DNA of 9,409 nt, from assembly GCA_964568355.1 (NCBI GenBank), contig CAZMRK010000011.1:1-9409 (forward strand), read 5' to 3'. The notes beneath the pieces were generated by a model. It saw only the letters and a program-made list of their open reading frames with translations, was not told where the DNA came from and made no database searches. Source of the stretch: JAJPJX01 sp964568355 (GTDB taxonomy: Bacteria > Acidobacteriota > Terriglobia > Bryobacterales > Bryobacteraceae). Shown piece by piece: positions 1 through 5,892 of the stretch. Within the stretch, counting starts at the first letter, position 1. Every line of letters begins with the position of its first letter. The translations under genes were made by a program, and so were the position numbers.

Positions 1-919
1 AGCAGGTTTCTGCCGGATTCGCTGAAGCTGCAGCACCGGATTCGACACATTGCCAGCGATGATCGCGGCAGAAGATCCGATGTCCAAGCTGCCCGATATG
101 CACCGCGCGACCGGGATAGATCATCACCGGACATGGGGCTCGCATCATGATGTTGCCAATGTTCGCACCGAGCTGCCACTGGCCGGTACGCCGGCCACGG
201 CCGACCATGATGACATCCGCCCGCCACCGCCTGGCGAACTTCCGCAGGGTCTCGGCGACATCCCCCACCTGCGTTTTCACCTGCCAGGGAACGTCGATTG
301 ACGCGGCCATAGAGGAGATCGCCTGCTCGGCCGCCCGCGGCAGGAGTTCGATTTTTGCGGAATCGTCGAGGCCGTATAACATGAGCATGGCCTCGCTGAT
401 TTCGGGCACGGCATGTACGATCAGAAGCTCTCCATTCCAGGCTGCGGCGCACCGGGCAGCGTAATGCAGCACGGACTGGCCTTCCGCCTCCAGTCCAACC
501 CCGCAGAGGATACGCCCGCTGCGGATCGGCCGCGCCATCCGGACAGACGGCGGTTTTGCCACCCAAAGCGGCCGGCTCGTCATCCGAAGTACGTCCATGG
601 TCGTGGAGCCGAGCAGGAGCTGGCCAAGCAGCCCATGTCCACGCGTTGGCATGACAATCAGATCCGCGTCGACGGAATCCGCGTAGCCGGCGATCTTTTC
701 GGCAGGCCTTCCAGAGAGCACCGCCCTGTGAGCGGGGAGAACCCCGGTTTCATCGTCCCACGCCGCAGGCCATTTCCATGGATAGCCTCTGCGGCCGGAT
801 CCGGCAACGTGCAGTAAGCACAAATCCGCATTCATCGCCGCGGCGACTTCAGAGCCATACCGCATTTGCTGCCGGCAATCTTGCGCAATGTCGAGCGGCA
901 GGAGAATCCTATGAATCAT
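1..919 (-). CDS. Tandem-domain universal stress protein (UspA family), 3' end outside the window
   Basis: The frame is open from ATG at 919 to the left edge (306 codons, no stop), so the C-terminus is missing. I see two Usp domains. The first (about residues 1-125) begins MIHRILLPLD, has the Walker-like D at 10, and carries the nucleotide-loop pattern TRGHG at 92-96 followed by GSTT at 104-107 and the family's closing strand RPLWVAK. The second (about 134-270) begins RILCGVGL, ends in CPVMIYP, and has a weaker loop (GRGRR then GANIG), so it may bind nucleotide poorly. Usp proteins bind ATP/AMP in the cytoplasm and help survival under starvation or respiratory stress. The start is supported by AAGGAG six bases upstream (926-931). 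It lies 2 nt after the stop of the preceding small membrane protein gene, so the two are probably translationally coupled. More than 35 residues follow the second domain, a longer tail than usual for this family. Confidence 0.9.
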   Translation of the reverse strand, partial: MIHRILLPLDIAQDCRQQMRYGSEVAAAMNADLCLLHVAGSGRRGYPWKWPAAWDDETGVLPAHRAVLSGRPAEKIAGYADSVDADLIVMPTRGHGLLGQLLLGSTTMDVLRMTSRPLWVAKPPSVRMARPIRSGRILCGVGLEAEGQSVLHYAARCAAAWNGELLIVHAVPEISEAMLMLYGLDDSAKIELLPRAAEQAISSMAASIDVPWQVKTQVGDVAETLRKFARRWRADVIMVGRGRRTGQWQLGANIGNIMMRAPCPVMIYPGRAVHIGQLGHRIFCRDHRWQCVESGAAASANPAETC

Positions 920-921
920 CT

Positions 922-1164
922 TCAGCTCCTTGACAGTGACGAGATGGGATTGGCGGAATTCAGATGGCCCGGCTGCACACAAGCGGTCAGTGCTGTGCCT
1001 TTTCGGGCAGCTTCGCTCAGGGACTGAATCCCGGTCCACAGGCTCACAACCAGTACCGCTACCAGGAGAAGGAAAAGCGCGCGCGACAGGATTTGATCGG
1101 CACAACCAGGACGTCTGCGCGTGCCGCAGCCAAACGGACAACCGGGTTTCAAGCATCGGAACAT
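922..1164 (-). CDS. Small Cys-rich single-pass membrane protein, unknown function
   Basis: This is an 80-residue protein I do not recognise. The N-terminus holds four cysteines (C4, C9, C13, C21) among basic residues. One hydrophobic segment follows at about residues 29-49 (core LFLLLVAVLVVSLW), then a short polar tail with C62. The basic N-terminal side suggests N-in topology, which would put the Cys cluster in the cytoplasm. The case for a real gene is translational: GGAGGAG stands four bases before the ATG, inside the end of the upstream receiver gene. The gene overlaps that receiver gene by 16 nt, and its own stop codon sits 2 nt before the Usp start, with the Usp ribosome site inside its last codons. 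A structural or metal role for the cysteines is only a guess. Confidence 0.6.
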   Translation of the reverse strand: MFRCLKPGCPFGCGTRRRPGCADQILSRALFLLLVAVLVVSLWTGIQSLSEAARKGTALTACVQPGHLNSANPISSLSRS

Positions 1165-1613
1165 CGGGCTCCTCCGGCGTCACCGCCTTCTCCGCGCTTC
1201 ATCCAGGCGTGCCATGCGCTCGCCACACTCCAGACGACATCGGATTCCCGGAGCGGCCGAATCAGCGCGTCGAAGCCTCCCAGGGTTATGACGTCACGCA
1301 CGATGGCGGGATCGTCGCCGATCACGATCAACGAAGGAGCGTGAGGGACTGAAGTGAGCCCGGCCATGGCATCGCGCCAGGATCCGTCCGGCAGAACCTC
1401 CTCACAAACGGCGACCGCCGCCTTGTTTTCCTGCAAGAATGCCATGCCGTCCGCACAGGTACGCGTTCGAGCGATTGTCCAGCCGGACTGCGGAAACAGT
1501 CCGGATAAGTAAACGGCCAGAGTAGGATTGTCGCTGATGGCGACAATATCGGCCGCGCGGGAGGGCTGGAGCCGGCATAACCGCTGCCTCACACTGCAGG
1601 TATTCGCAGACAT
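1149..1613 (-). CDS. Stand-alone receiver-like protein lacking the phosphorylation residues
   Basis: The 154-residue protein fits a CheY-like receiver fold from about residue 22 (DIVAISDNPTL, strand 1) to 130, with no output domain. The active site is altered. The usual acidic pair after strand 1 is reduced to S27-D28. The phospho-acceptor Asp, four residues before the Pro of the LPDG turn, is Glu (E71). The conserved Thr/Ser after strand 4 is Gly in VIGDD (95-101 region). The Lys before the cis-Pro is Arg (R119 in LIRPL). It therefore probably does not accept phosphate and may act as a fixed-state adaptor; that is inference. A Shine-Dalgarno AAAGGA lies 7 bases before the ATG. It sits between the antiporter gene and the coupled membrane protein and Usp genes, so a role in the same stress response is likely. 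Family assignment is good; function is unknown. Confidence 0.75.
   Translation of the reverse strand: MSANTCSVRQRLCRLQPSRAADIVAISDNPTLAVYLSGLFPQSGWTIARTRTCADGMAFLQENKAAVAVCEEVLPDGSWRDAMAGLTSVPHAPSLIVIGDDPAIVRDVITLGGFDALIRPLRESDVVWSVASAWHAWMKRGEGGDAGGARCSDA
1169..1175 (-). promoter_or_regulatory. Shine-Dalgarno site of the small membrane protein gene, inside the receiver gene
   Basis: GGAGGAG read on the minus strand lies four bases before the ATG at 1164. It is part of the Gly-Gly-Ala codons near the end of the receiver frame. This perfect site decides the start of the 80-residue protein and argues that the overlap is functional. Confidence 0.65.
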
Positions 1614-1685
1614 GGTGTCGTCCTTTCGTCGATGGTCCTATTGGAGGAGCAATCCCGTCGCCAAACACCGTCAACGCCGAGCGCT

Positions 1686-1746
1686 GCCGTTCGTTTCTGA
1701 ACGGCCTGACGGGCGCCGGGCCGCAGCGGGATCCGGACAGCCGGAT
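1686..1746 (-). other. Two GC-rich hairpins between the antiporter and receiver genes
   Basis: In the 151-nt gap after the antiporter stop there are two perfect inverted repeats. One has a 6-bp stem and 4-nt loop (1731-1736 with 1741-1746), about 19 nt past the stop. The other has a 7-bp stem and 6-nt loop (GCCGTTC/GAACGGC, 1686-1692 with 1699-1705). Neither is followed by a T-tract in the direction of transcription, so they are not canonical intrinsic terminators. They may stabilise the antiporter mRNA end or reduce read-through. I see no clear promoter for the receiver gene here. Confidence 0.4.
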
Positions 1747-1764
1747 GGGGATATGAGATTCCCG

Positions 1765-3459
1765 CTACTCGGCAGCGGCTATATGGTACAGCCGGCCTCG
1801 AATTGCTTCCCGCTGTTCAGCCGCCTCCCCCGGGTCTACCCGATTTCCGGATGCTACCGCCTCGGCCAGCGCAACGCCGACTTCGGCCTCGCCGGCGGCA
1901 ACGACATTGGCCCCGGCGCGCCGGAGCGCAGCCGCGTCGCGAAGATGCGTGCAGCGTACGAGAACGCGCAGGGCACGGTTGCGGAGGCGCGATTGCCTGA
2001 TAATTTCAGCGGCGTCCTCTATATCGGCGCTCAAGATCAGGCTTCCCGCCATTTCGATGCCCGCTTCGTCCAGGGTGCCCGGCCGCAGGACATCGCCATA
2101 GATCGCATTGACGCCCTCCGCCCGCAATCGACGTACGGTGTCAAGATTCAGATCGATCACGGTGATCGCCGCTTCGCGCTCCTCCAGAAGCCGGCGCACG
2201 ATCTTTCCGACCGGACCGTAGCCGACCAGGATGCAGCGAGCTTGGTCGATCTTCGGAAAACGGTCTGGGACAACCGGGATCCGGCGAGGGGGCGCCGATG
2301 ACAGCCGGCGAGCCCAGCGATAGATGGACGGATTCCACACGATGGAGATGATGGAAGCAGCCACCAGCGCGTTCCAGCCGGTGTCGTGGATCAGCCCGAG
2401 TTCGCGCGCAAGCGAGCCGAGGACGAAGCTGAATTCGCCAACCTGAGAGAATGCCGCACCGACCGGGATGGCTGTGGCAAGGGGTTCGCCGAGCAGGCGG
2501 ACGGTCAGCAACGCAGCGACAGGTTTGACGACGACAACCACCAGCAGCACGATGGCGATCGGCAAAGGCGCGTCGAGGAGGCGGCGGGGATCGAACAGCA
2601 TGCCGACCGAAACGAAGAAGAGCACCGCGAAGGCGTCGCGCATCGGCACTGCATCAATGGCAGCGCGGGCCGCAAATTCGGAGCGACCCACGGCGAGGCC
2701 AGCGAGAAAGGCGCCTAACGCCATGGATACTCCGAACAGGGCTGTCGAACCGACCGCGATTCCGACGGCAAGGACCAGCACGGCAAGCGTGAAGAGCTCT
2801 CGCGACCGGGTCTTCTCGATCCGCTCCAGCGCCCCAGGGACGACCCAGCGGCCGAGCACCATCACGATCACAATGAGGCAGGCAACTTTCAGGCCGGCCA
2901 CGCCCAGAGCAACACCGGCGCTCTCTACCGAGCCCGCCCCTGGAGCGAAAAGGATCGGCAGAAGCAGCAGCATCGCCACCGTGAGAAGGTCTTCCACCAC
3001 GGTCCAGCCGATGGCGATGTAACCGATGCGCGTGTGCAGGTCATGCTGATCGGACAATACCAGGGTCATCACGACCGTGCTGGCCACCGAGATCGCCATC
3101 CCCAGGATGAGGCCGGCGATCCAGGTCCAGCCCAGCAGGTGCAGCAGCAGAGTCAGCGCGACAGTGGATATCGTGCTCTGGATGAGTGCGCCGGGCACCA
3201 CCACGCGCCACATCGCGATCATCTCGCTCAAATGAAAACGGAGCCCGATGCCGAAGAGAAGCAGGATGACCCCGATTTCGGCAAACTGCTCGGCGACAAC
3301 CCGGTTCGCAACGAAACCCGGCGTGAACGGCCCGACCACAATACCGGCCAAAAGGTAGCCGACAATGGGAGATACCTTGAGCCGGTGGGCCAGAAAGCCG
3401 AAAACCAAAGCCGCGGCCAAGCCGCCGGCAAACGTCACGAGTATGCTGAGGTTGTGCAT
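1765..3459 (-). CDS. ybaL: YbaL/Kef-type monovalent cation:proton antiporter (CPA2) with TrkA-N domain
   Basis: The 564 residues match the length and layout of E. coli YbaL. An N-terminal CPA2 membrane domain (about residues 5-390, roughly a dozen hydrophobic helices) is followed by a cytoplasmic TrkA-N/RCK domain (about 408-525). Family blocks I recognise include SPIVGYLLAGIVVGPFTPGF (30-49), the ion-site segment GWTVVEDL with E156-D157, RDAFAVLFFVSVGMLFDP (274-291) and the SQVGEF block near 348-353. The regulatory domain has the Rossmann loop GYGPVG (413-418) and an acidic residue D436 that would bind a nucleotide ribose. The protein should exchange K+ or Na+ for H+ across the inner membrane, gated by a nucleotide or thiol ligand. 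The best Shine-Dalgarno (AGGAG) lies 13 bases upstream, further than ideal. The start is chosen because the hydrophobic N-terminus aligns with YbaL. The stop is TAG. A structured leader precedes it. Confidence 0.92.
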   Translation of the reverse strand: MHNLSILVTFAGGLAAALVFGFLAHRLKVSPIVGYLLAGIVVGPFTPGFVANRVVAEQFAEIGVILLLFGIGLRFHLSEMIAMWRVVVPGALIQSTISTVALTLLLHLLGWTWIAGLILGMAISVASTVVMTLVLSDQHDLHTRIGYIAIGWTVVEDLLTVAMLLLLPILFAPGAGSVESAGVALGVAGLKVACLIVIVMVLGRWVVPGALERIEKTRSRELFTLAVLVLAVGIAVGSTALFGVSMALGAFLAGLAVGRSEFAARAAIDAVPMRDAFAVLFFVSVGMLFDPRRLLDAPLPIAIVLLVVVVVKPVAALLTVRLLGEPLATAIPVGAAFSQVGEFSFVLGSLARELGLIHDTGWNALVAASIISIVWNPSIYRWARRLSSAPPRRIPVVPDRFPKIDQARCILVGYGPVGKIVRRLLEEREAAITVIDLNLDTVRRLRAEGVNAIYGDVLRPGTLDEAGIEMAGSLILSADIEDAAEIIRQSRLRNRALRVLVRCTHLRDAAALRRAGANVVAAGEAEVGVALAEAVASGNRVDPGEAAEQREAIRGRLYHIAAAE

Positions 3460-3488
3460 CGCCTGTTCAAAGCTCCTGACATGAGCCG

Positions 3489-3646
3489 GACGGCTGCCGT
3501 CTTGGCCTTGCGCTGTATCGCCGGGAGCCGCGCAGCAGGGATATGGCCGGCTGCGGATCGCTCCCGGCTATACAAACGAGGGCCGGTACTGTGACCGTGA
3601 GGTCCGCTCCCTTACGGTCGCGGTTCAGTGGTGGAATGGAACCGCG
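3489..3646 (-). other. Structured intergenic RNA: four successive hairpins between the hibernation and antiporter genes
   Basis: The 199-nt gap is almost filled with inverted repeats. In transcription order on the minus strand they are: (A) 8 bp, CGCGGTTC/GAACCGCG, arms 3639-3646 and 3619-3626, 12-nt loop; (B) 9 of 10 pairs, arms 3610-3619 and 3593-3602, 7-nt loop; (C) a compound hairpin with an outer stem of 14 of 15 pairs (3560-3574 with 3514-3528, core GCCGGGAGC/GCTCCCGGC) and an inner 6-bp stem (3550-3555 with 3531-3536) around a 13-nt loop; (D) a 13-nt perfect palindrome with a single central base, 3489-3501. No T-tract follows any of them. The antiporter start lies about 30 nt beyond D. 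It could be a cis-regulatory leader, an RNA-processing and stability element, or a mobile palindromic repeat. I could not match it to a known riboswitch. Pairing was read by eye. Confidence 0.5.
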
Positions 3647-3658
3647 CTCGCCACGGCG

Positions 3659-4003
3659 CTAGGCGGCACGAATCGTGTTGCGGCGCGCTCGTTGGCTGGG
3701 TATCCGCTGGCGATGCATGTGCCTGGCTATGCGATAACCGAGCCTCCTGGCTGCCCGGCCGACCACAGTCTGAAGGTCGCGGCCTCTCTCCAGAATCAGC
3801 ACCGGCCGCGCTCCGCGGATATCGGCTGTGATCTGGCAGAGTTTGTCGATGCCGCCCCGCGGGCCGTTTAGATCGCTCAAGTACACCGAGATTCGATCTA
3901 TCCGGCTCCTGTGGCGGTCAATGGCGAATTCCAGGCTTCGCTCGACCTGCTGCCGCAGTTCCTCGTTCCAGCCAACGTGACGTGCTCGAACAGCGATTTC
4001 CAT
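3659..4003 (-). CDS. hpf: HPF/RaiA-family ribosome hibernation factor, short form
   Basis: The 114-residue protein matches the HPF/RaiA (sigma-54 modulation) family. It begins MEIAVRARHVGWNEELRQQV, followed by the amphipathic helix 1, the strand IDRISVYLSDLNGPRGG (35-51), KLCQITADIRG (54-64) and a second helix, DLQTVVGRAARRLGYRIARH. It is the short type without the C-terminal dimerisation domain of long HPF. A basic tail (about residues 95-112, rich in Arg and His) could aid rRNA contact. The family binds the small ribosomal subunit where mRNA and tRNA sit, and shuts down or stores ribosomes in stationary phase or energy limitation. The start is supported by TAGGAG six bases upstream of ATG. 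It leads the minus-strand stress module and is divergent from the sulfatase gene. A possible sigma-54 promoter lies about 40 bases upstream. Confidence 0.85.
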   Translation of the reverse strand: MEIAVRARHVGWNEELRQQVERSLEFAIDRHRSRIDRISVYLSDLNGPRGGIDKLCQITADIRGARPVLILERGRDLQTVVGRAARRLGYRIARHMHRQRIPSQRARRNTIRAA

Positions 4004-4041
4004 CGGTAGCTCCTATCGTTTTCCTGGTTCAGTAGATTCGT

Positions 4042-4057
4042 CGCAATTTGCGGGCCG
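4042..4057 (-). promoter_or_regulatory. Possible sigma-54 (-24/-12) promoter for the hibernation factor gene
   Basis: Read on the minus strand the site is CGGCCCG, four bases, TTGCG, compared with the RpoN consensus TGGCACR-N4-TTGCW. The invariant GG and GC are present with exactly ten bases between them. Three consensus bases differ (the first T, the A and the final W). The predicted transcription start near 4032 would give a leader of about 29 nt carrying the TAGGAG ribosome site. In G+C-rich DNA such a match can arise by chance, and the element is also a short palindrome (CGCAA-A-TTGCG), so it could instead be an operator. Confidence 0.3.
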
Positions 4058-4175
4058 TCCGAAAAATGCGGGGATTGCGTCAGTTCCGCGGCCGGGCGTG
4101 GAAGGCTAGTGCCTCAAAGGGCGCAGCGACGACAATTTTCGGGCATCTGATCGGGCGGATGCCGATCCGGATAGT

Positions 4176-4231
4176 TCTATGTCCTTTATTTGTAAGCTCT
4201 ATATCTATGTCCTTTATTTGTAAGCTCTATA
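4176..4231. repeat. Perfect 28-bp tandem duplication in the divergent intergenic region
   Basis: Bases 4176-4203 and 4204-4231 are identical and directly adjacent, with a core of CCTTTATTTGTAAGCTC in each unit. The flanking bases differ, so there are exactly two copies. The unit is AT-rich in a GC-rich background and ends 20 bases before the sulfatase start. It lies upstream of the sulfatase gene and about 170 bp upstream of the divergent hibernation gene. It looks like a recent slippage or duplication event in a promoter region, or a doubled binding site. Confidence 0.9.
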
Positions 4232-4233
4232 AT
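4228..4233 (+). promoter_or_regulatory. Candidate -10 element for the sulfatase gene
   Basis: TATAAT overlaps the end of the second repeat copy and lies 18 bases before the chosen ATG. The first copy has TATATC in the equivalent place. I see no good -35 at 16-18 bases, so activity may depend on an activator bound to the duplicated unit. The implied leader is only about 11 nt. Confidence 0.35.
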
Positions 4234-4251
4234 TGTCGGGCAGGCATCGCC

Positions 4252-5781
4252 ATGCTGGAAAACGTATCGAGAGAGCAAACGTCCCTGACCAGGCGGAAAC
4301 TATTCGGGACCCTTGCCGGGGCGACGATACCCCGGGCCGCTCATGCCCGGGACCGCAAGCCGAATTTCCTCTTTCTCCTCGCCGACGACCACGCGGGCTA
4401 CGTGCTTGGAGCGCAAGGCAATGCGCGCGCCATTACCCCCAACCTGGACCGTCTTGCTTCCGAAGGTACTCGCTTTGCCCGCCACTATTGCAACTCGCCG
4501 GTTTGCACTCCCTCCCGGCAGAGCCTTTTCACCGGGCAATTACCCCATTCGGCGGGCGTCACGGTATTGAAGACGCCCCTGGACGAGAATCGGCCGACGT
4601 TGGCCAAGGCATTGGGCAGCCAGGGCTTCTCCACCGCGGTTTTCGGCAAGATGCACTTCAATCGTCCGGGCCGGCCGGGACTGCACGGATTCGCTCAGGC
4701 CTGGACGGAAGACATCGTGCAGAAGCGCTGGTCCGAAGCGGTGGGCTCACAGCCGGATTTTGGCGACATTCGGGTAAAACCGGTGTGGAGGCCATTCCGC
4801 GATCCGGCACGCATCTGGCTGAATGCCGAAAAACTTCCGTTTCCCCGGAAGTACGACCAGATGAAAAGCACCTGGGTGGCCAGCCAGGCTTCCCGCTATC
4901 TGGAAGAACACAAGGACGATCGATTTGCTCTCTGGGTCAGCTTCCAGGAACCGCATTCTCCGTACGACTTTCCTATCGAGTGGCGCGACAAATTCAACCC
5001 GGCGGATTTCGCGGCGCCCAAGGTGGGGCCGGAAGACGCAAGCCAGATCCCCCTCATTTTTCGGGATCTCAGCCCGACGGAAAAGCAGGGAATTATCGCG
5101 GCCTACTACACTTCGGTGAACTATCTGGATCACAACATCGGTGTCGTGCTGAATCAGCTCCGGCAGTTGAATCTGGAGAACGACACGCTGGTCGTCTATT
5201 TGGCCGATCACGGATACAGCCTGGGCCAGCACGGGCGCTTTGAAAAGCACTGCGGCTACGAGCCGGCGCTGCAAGTCCCGCTCATGATCCGTTGGCCGGG
5301 GCATGTGGGAAAAGGCATCATCAACGATCTGACGGAGCATGTCGATGTCGCTCCGACCATCCTGGAGCTTCTGCATGGGGAGCCGTTCCCGGTCCAGCAT
5401 GGCCAGAGCCTGTGCCCGTATCTGGAAGGGAAGAAACCGGCAAAGCCGCGCACCTCGATTTTCAGCGAGTACCTGGAAAACGAGGAGGCCTATCTCCGCA
5501 CGAACCAGTGGAAACTGGTTCATGGCAGCGGACGGCGCATCCGGACGGATGGATACAAGACGGACAATCCAACGCCGGGCCGTACGATCCGGCTCTACGA
5601 CTGGAAGAAAGACCCTGGTGAATTTCACAACATCGCGGACCGGCATCCGGAGGTAGTGGAGATGCTCTCGCGGCAACTGCTCGCACGCTTCCGGACGACA
5701 CACCCGGAAGCCGGGTCCGAACCCGCCGGGCTGAAGGTCCCCGACGCAATCGAATGGTATCTCCGTCCGCGTGACGCTTAG
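4252..5781 (+). CDS. Tat-exported Cys-type sulfatase (sulfuric ester hydrolase)
   Basis: The 509-residue protein belongs to the formylglycine sulfatase / alkaline phosphatase superfamily. A Tat signal is visible: TRRKLF at 13-18, a short hydrophobic stretch, and AHA at 30-32 as a likely cleavage site. The mature part starts PNFLFLLADDHAG, with metal ligands D45-D46. C85 in CTPSR (85-89) is the residue converted to formylglycine. Other likely active-site residues are K133 and H135 (FGKMH), H235 (EPHSPY), D319-H320 (LADHGYSLGQH) and K332 (FEKH). The C-terminal subdomain runs through LYDWKKDPGEFHNIADR, typical of the family. It should remove sulfate from an organic ester in the periplasm; the substrate cannot be told from sequence. 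I chose ATG 4252 because the signal peptide begins just after it. The upstream ATG at 4048 would put the promoter and repeats inside the gene. No maturation enzyme is in the window. A weak 5-bp hairpin (5784-5796) follows the stop. Confidence 0.92.
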   Translation: MLENVSREQTSLTRRKLFGTLAGATIPRAAHARDRKPNFLFLLADDHAGYVLGAQGNARAITPNLDRLASEGTRFARHYCNSPVCTPSRQSLFTGQLPHSAGVTVLKTPLDENRPTLAKALGSQGFSTAVFGKMHFNRPGRPGLHGFAQAWTEDIVQKRWSEAVGSQPDFGDIRVKPVWRPFRDPARIWLNAEKLPFPRKYDQMKSTWVASQASRYLEEHKDDRFALWVSFQEPHSPYDFPIEWRDKFNPADFAAPKVGPEDASQIPLIFRDLSPTEKQGIIAAYYTSVNYLDHNIGVVLNQLRQLNLENDTLVVYLADHGYSLGQHGRFEKHCGYEPALQVPLMIRWPGHVGKGIINDLTEHVDVAPTILELLHGEPFPVQHGQSLCPYLEGKKPAKPRTSIFSEYLENEEAYLRTNQWKLVHGSGRRIRTDGYKTDNPTPGRTIRLYDWKKDPGEFHNIADRHPEVVEMLSRQLLARFRTTHPEAGSEPAGLKVPDAIEWYLRPRDA

Positions 5782-5847
5782 GCGCGGCATCGCCGCAGAC
5801 GGAAGAGGCACCTCCCCACGACAATCCGACATCCTCAAAATTAGGTA

Positions 5848-5876
5848 TTGACAAAAGAAGATAAACAGACTCTAAT
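5848..5876 (+). promoter_or_regulatory. Near-consensus sigma-70 promoter of the Rrf2-cytochrome operon
   Basis: TTGACA (5848-5853) is followed after exactly 17 bases by TCTAAT (5871-5876), a 6/6 and 5/6 match. Transcription should start near 5883, giving a leader of only about 10 nt before ATG 5893. There is no Shine-Dalgarno sequence in that leader, so the first gene would be translated as a near-leaderless message. All downstream genes to the right edge are on the same strand and closely spaced, so this is the probable operon promoter. Confidence 0.7.
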
Positions 5877-5886
5877 TTATCTTATT
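5855..5886. promoter_or_regulatory. Dyad operator overlapping the -10 box, probable Rrf2 autoregulatory site
   Basis: AAGATAAA (5858-5865) and TTTATCTT (5876-5883) are perfect reverse complements separated by 10 bases. Two further pairs outside one mismatch extend the arms to 10 of 11. The 26-bp core is close to the size of IscR-type sites, and it covers the promoter spacer, -10 box and start point. A bound dimer there should block polymerase. A second, longer-range inverted repeat (AAATTAG 5838-5844 with CTAATTT 5872-5878) overlaps it. The binding protein is inferred from position. Confidence 0.6.
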
Positions 5887-5892
5887 AAAATT

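Noticed and set aside
1528..2301. A 257-codon plus-strand open frame opposite the antiporter and receiver genes
   Set aside because: Low-complexity Arg/Pro/Gly/Asp composition with no family resemblance, overlapping two well-supported minus-strand genes.
3489..3646. Intrinsic terminator or the ydaO-type c-di-AMP riboswitch
   Set aside because: No T-tract follows any of the hairpins, and I could not find the conserved elements of the c-di-AMP class I remember. It is therefore left as an unassigned structured region.
4176..4231. CRISPR array
   Set aside because: There are only two units and they are directly adjacent, with no spacers.
4048..4251. Upstream ATG at 4048 as the sulfatase start
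   Set aside because: It would add 68 residues before the Tat signal, place the TATAAT and both 28-bp repeats inside the gene, and bury the signal peptide.
4233..5243. A 336-codon plus-strand frame overlapping the sulfatase
   Set aside because: It is the shifted frame of the sulfatase gene; the sulfatase motifs are all in the other frame.
5784..5796. Terminator for the sulfatase gene
   Set aside because: The GCGGC/GCCGC stem is only 5 bp with a 3-nt loop and no following T-tract.
4747..5838. A 363-codon minus-strand open frame opposite the sulfatase gene
   Set aside because: It lies antisense within a gene with clear catalytic motifs, has no recognisable domain, and reflects the GC-rich codon pattern of the real frame.
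5858..5883. Direct assignment of the dyad to NsrR
   Set aside because: The outer AAGAT/ATCTT ends resemble NsrR sites, but the core is 26 bp instead of about 23 bp and the inner bases do not match the consensus.
5848..5892. TTG at 5848 as the start of the Rrf2 gene
   Set aside because: The TTG is part of a TTGACA -35 box, and the added residues do not match the conserved Rrf2 N-terminus, which begins at 5893.
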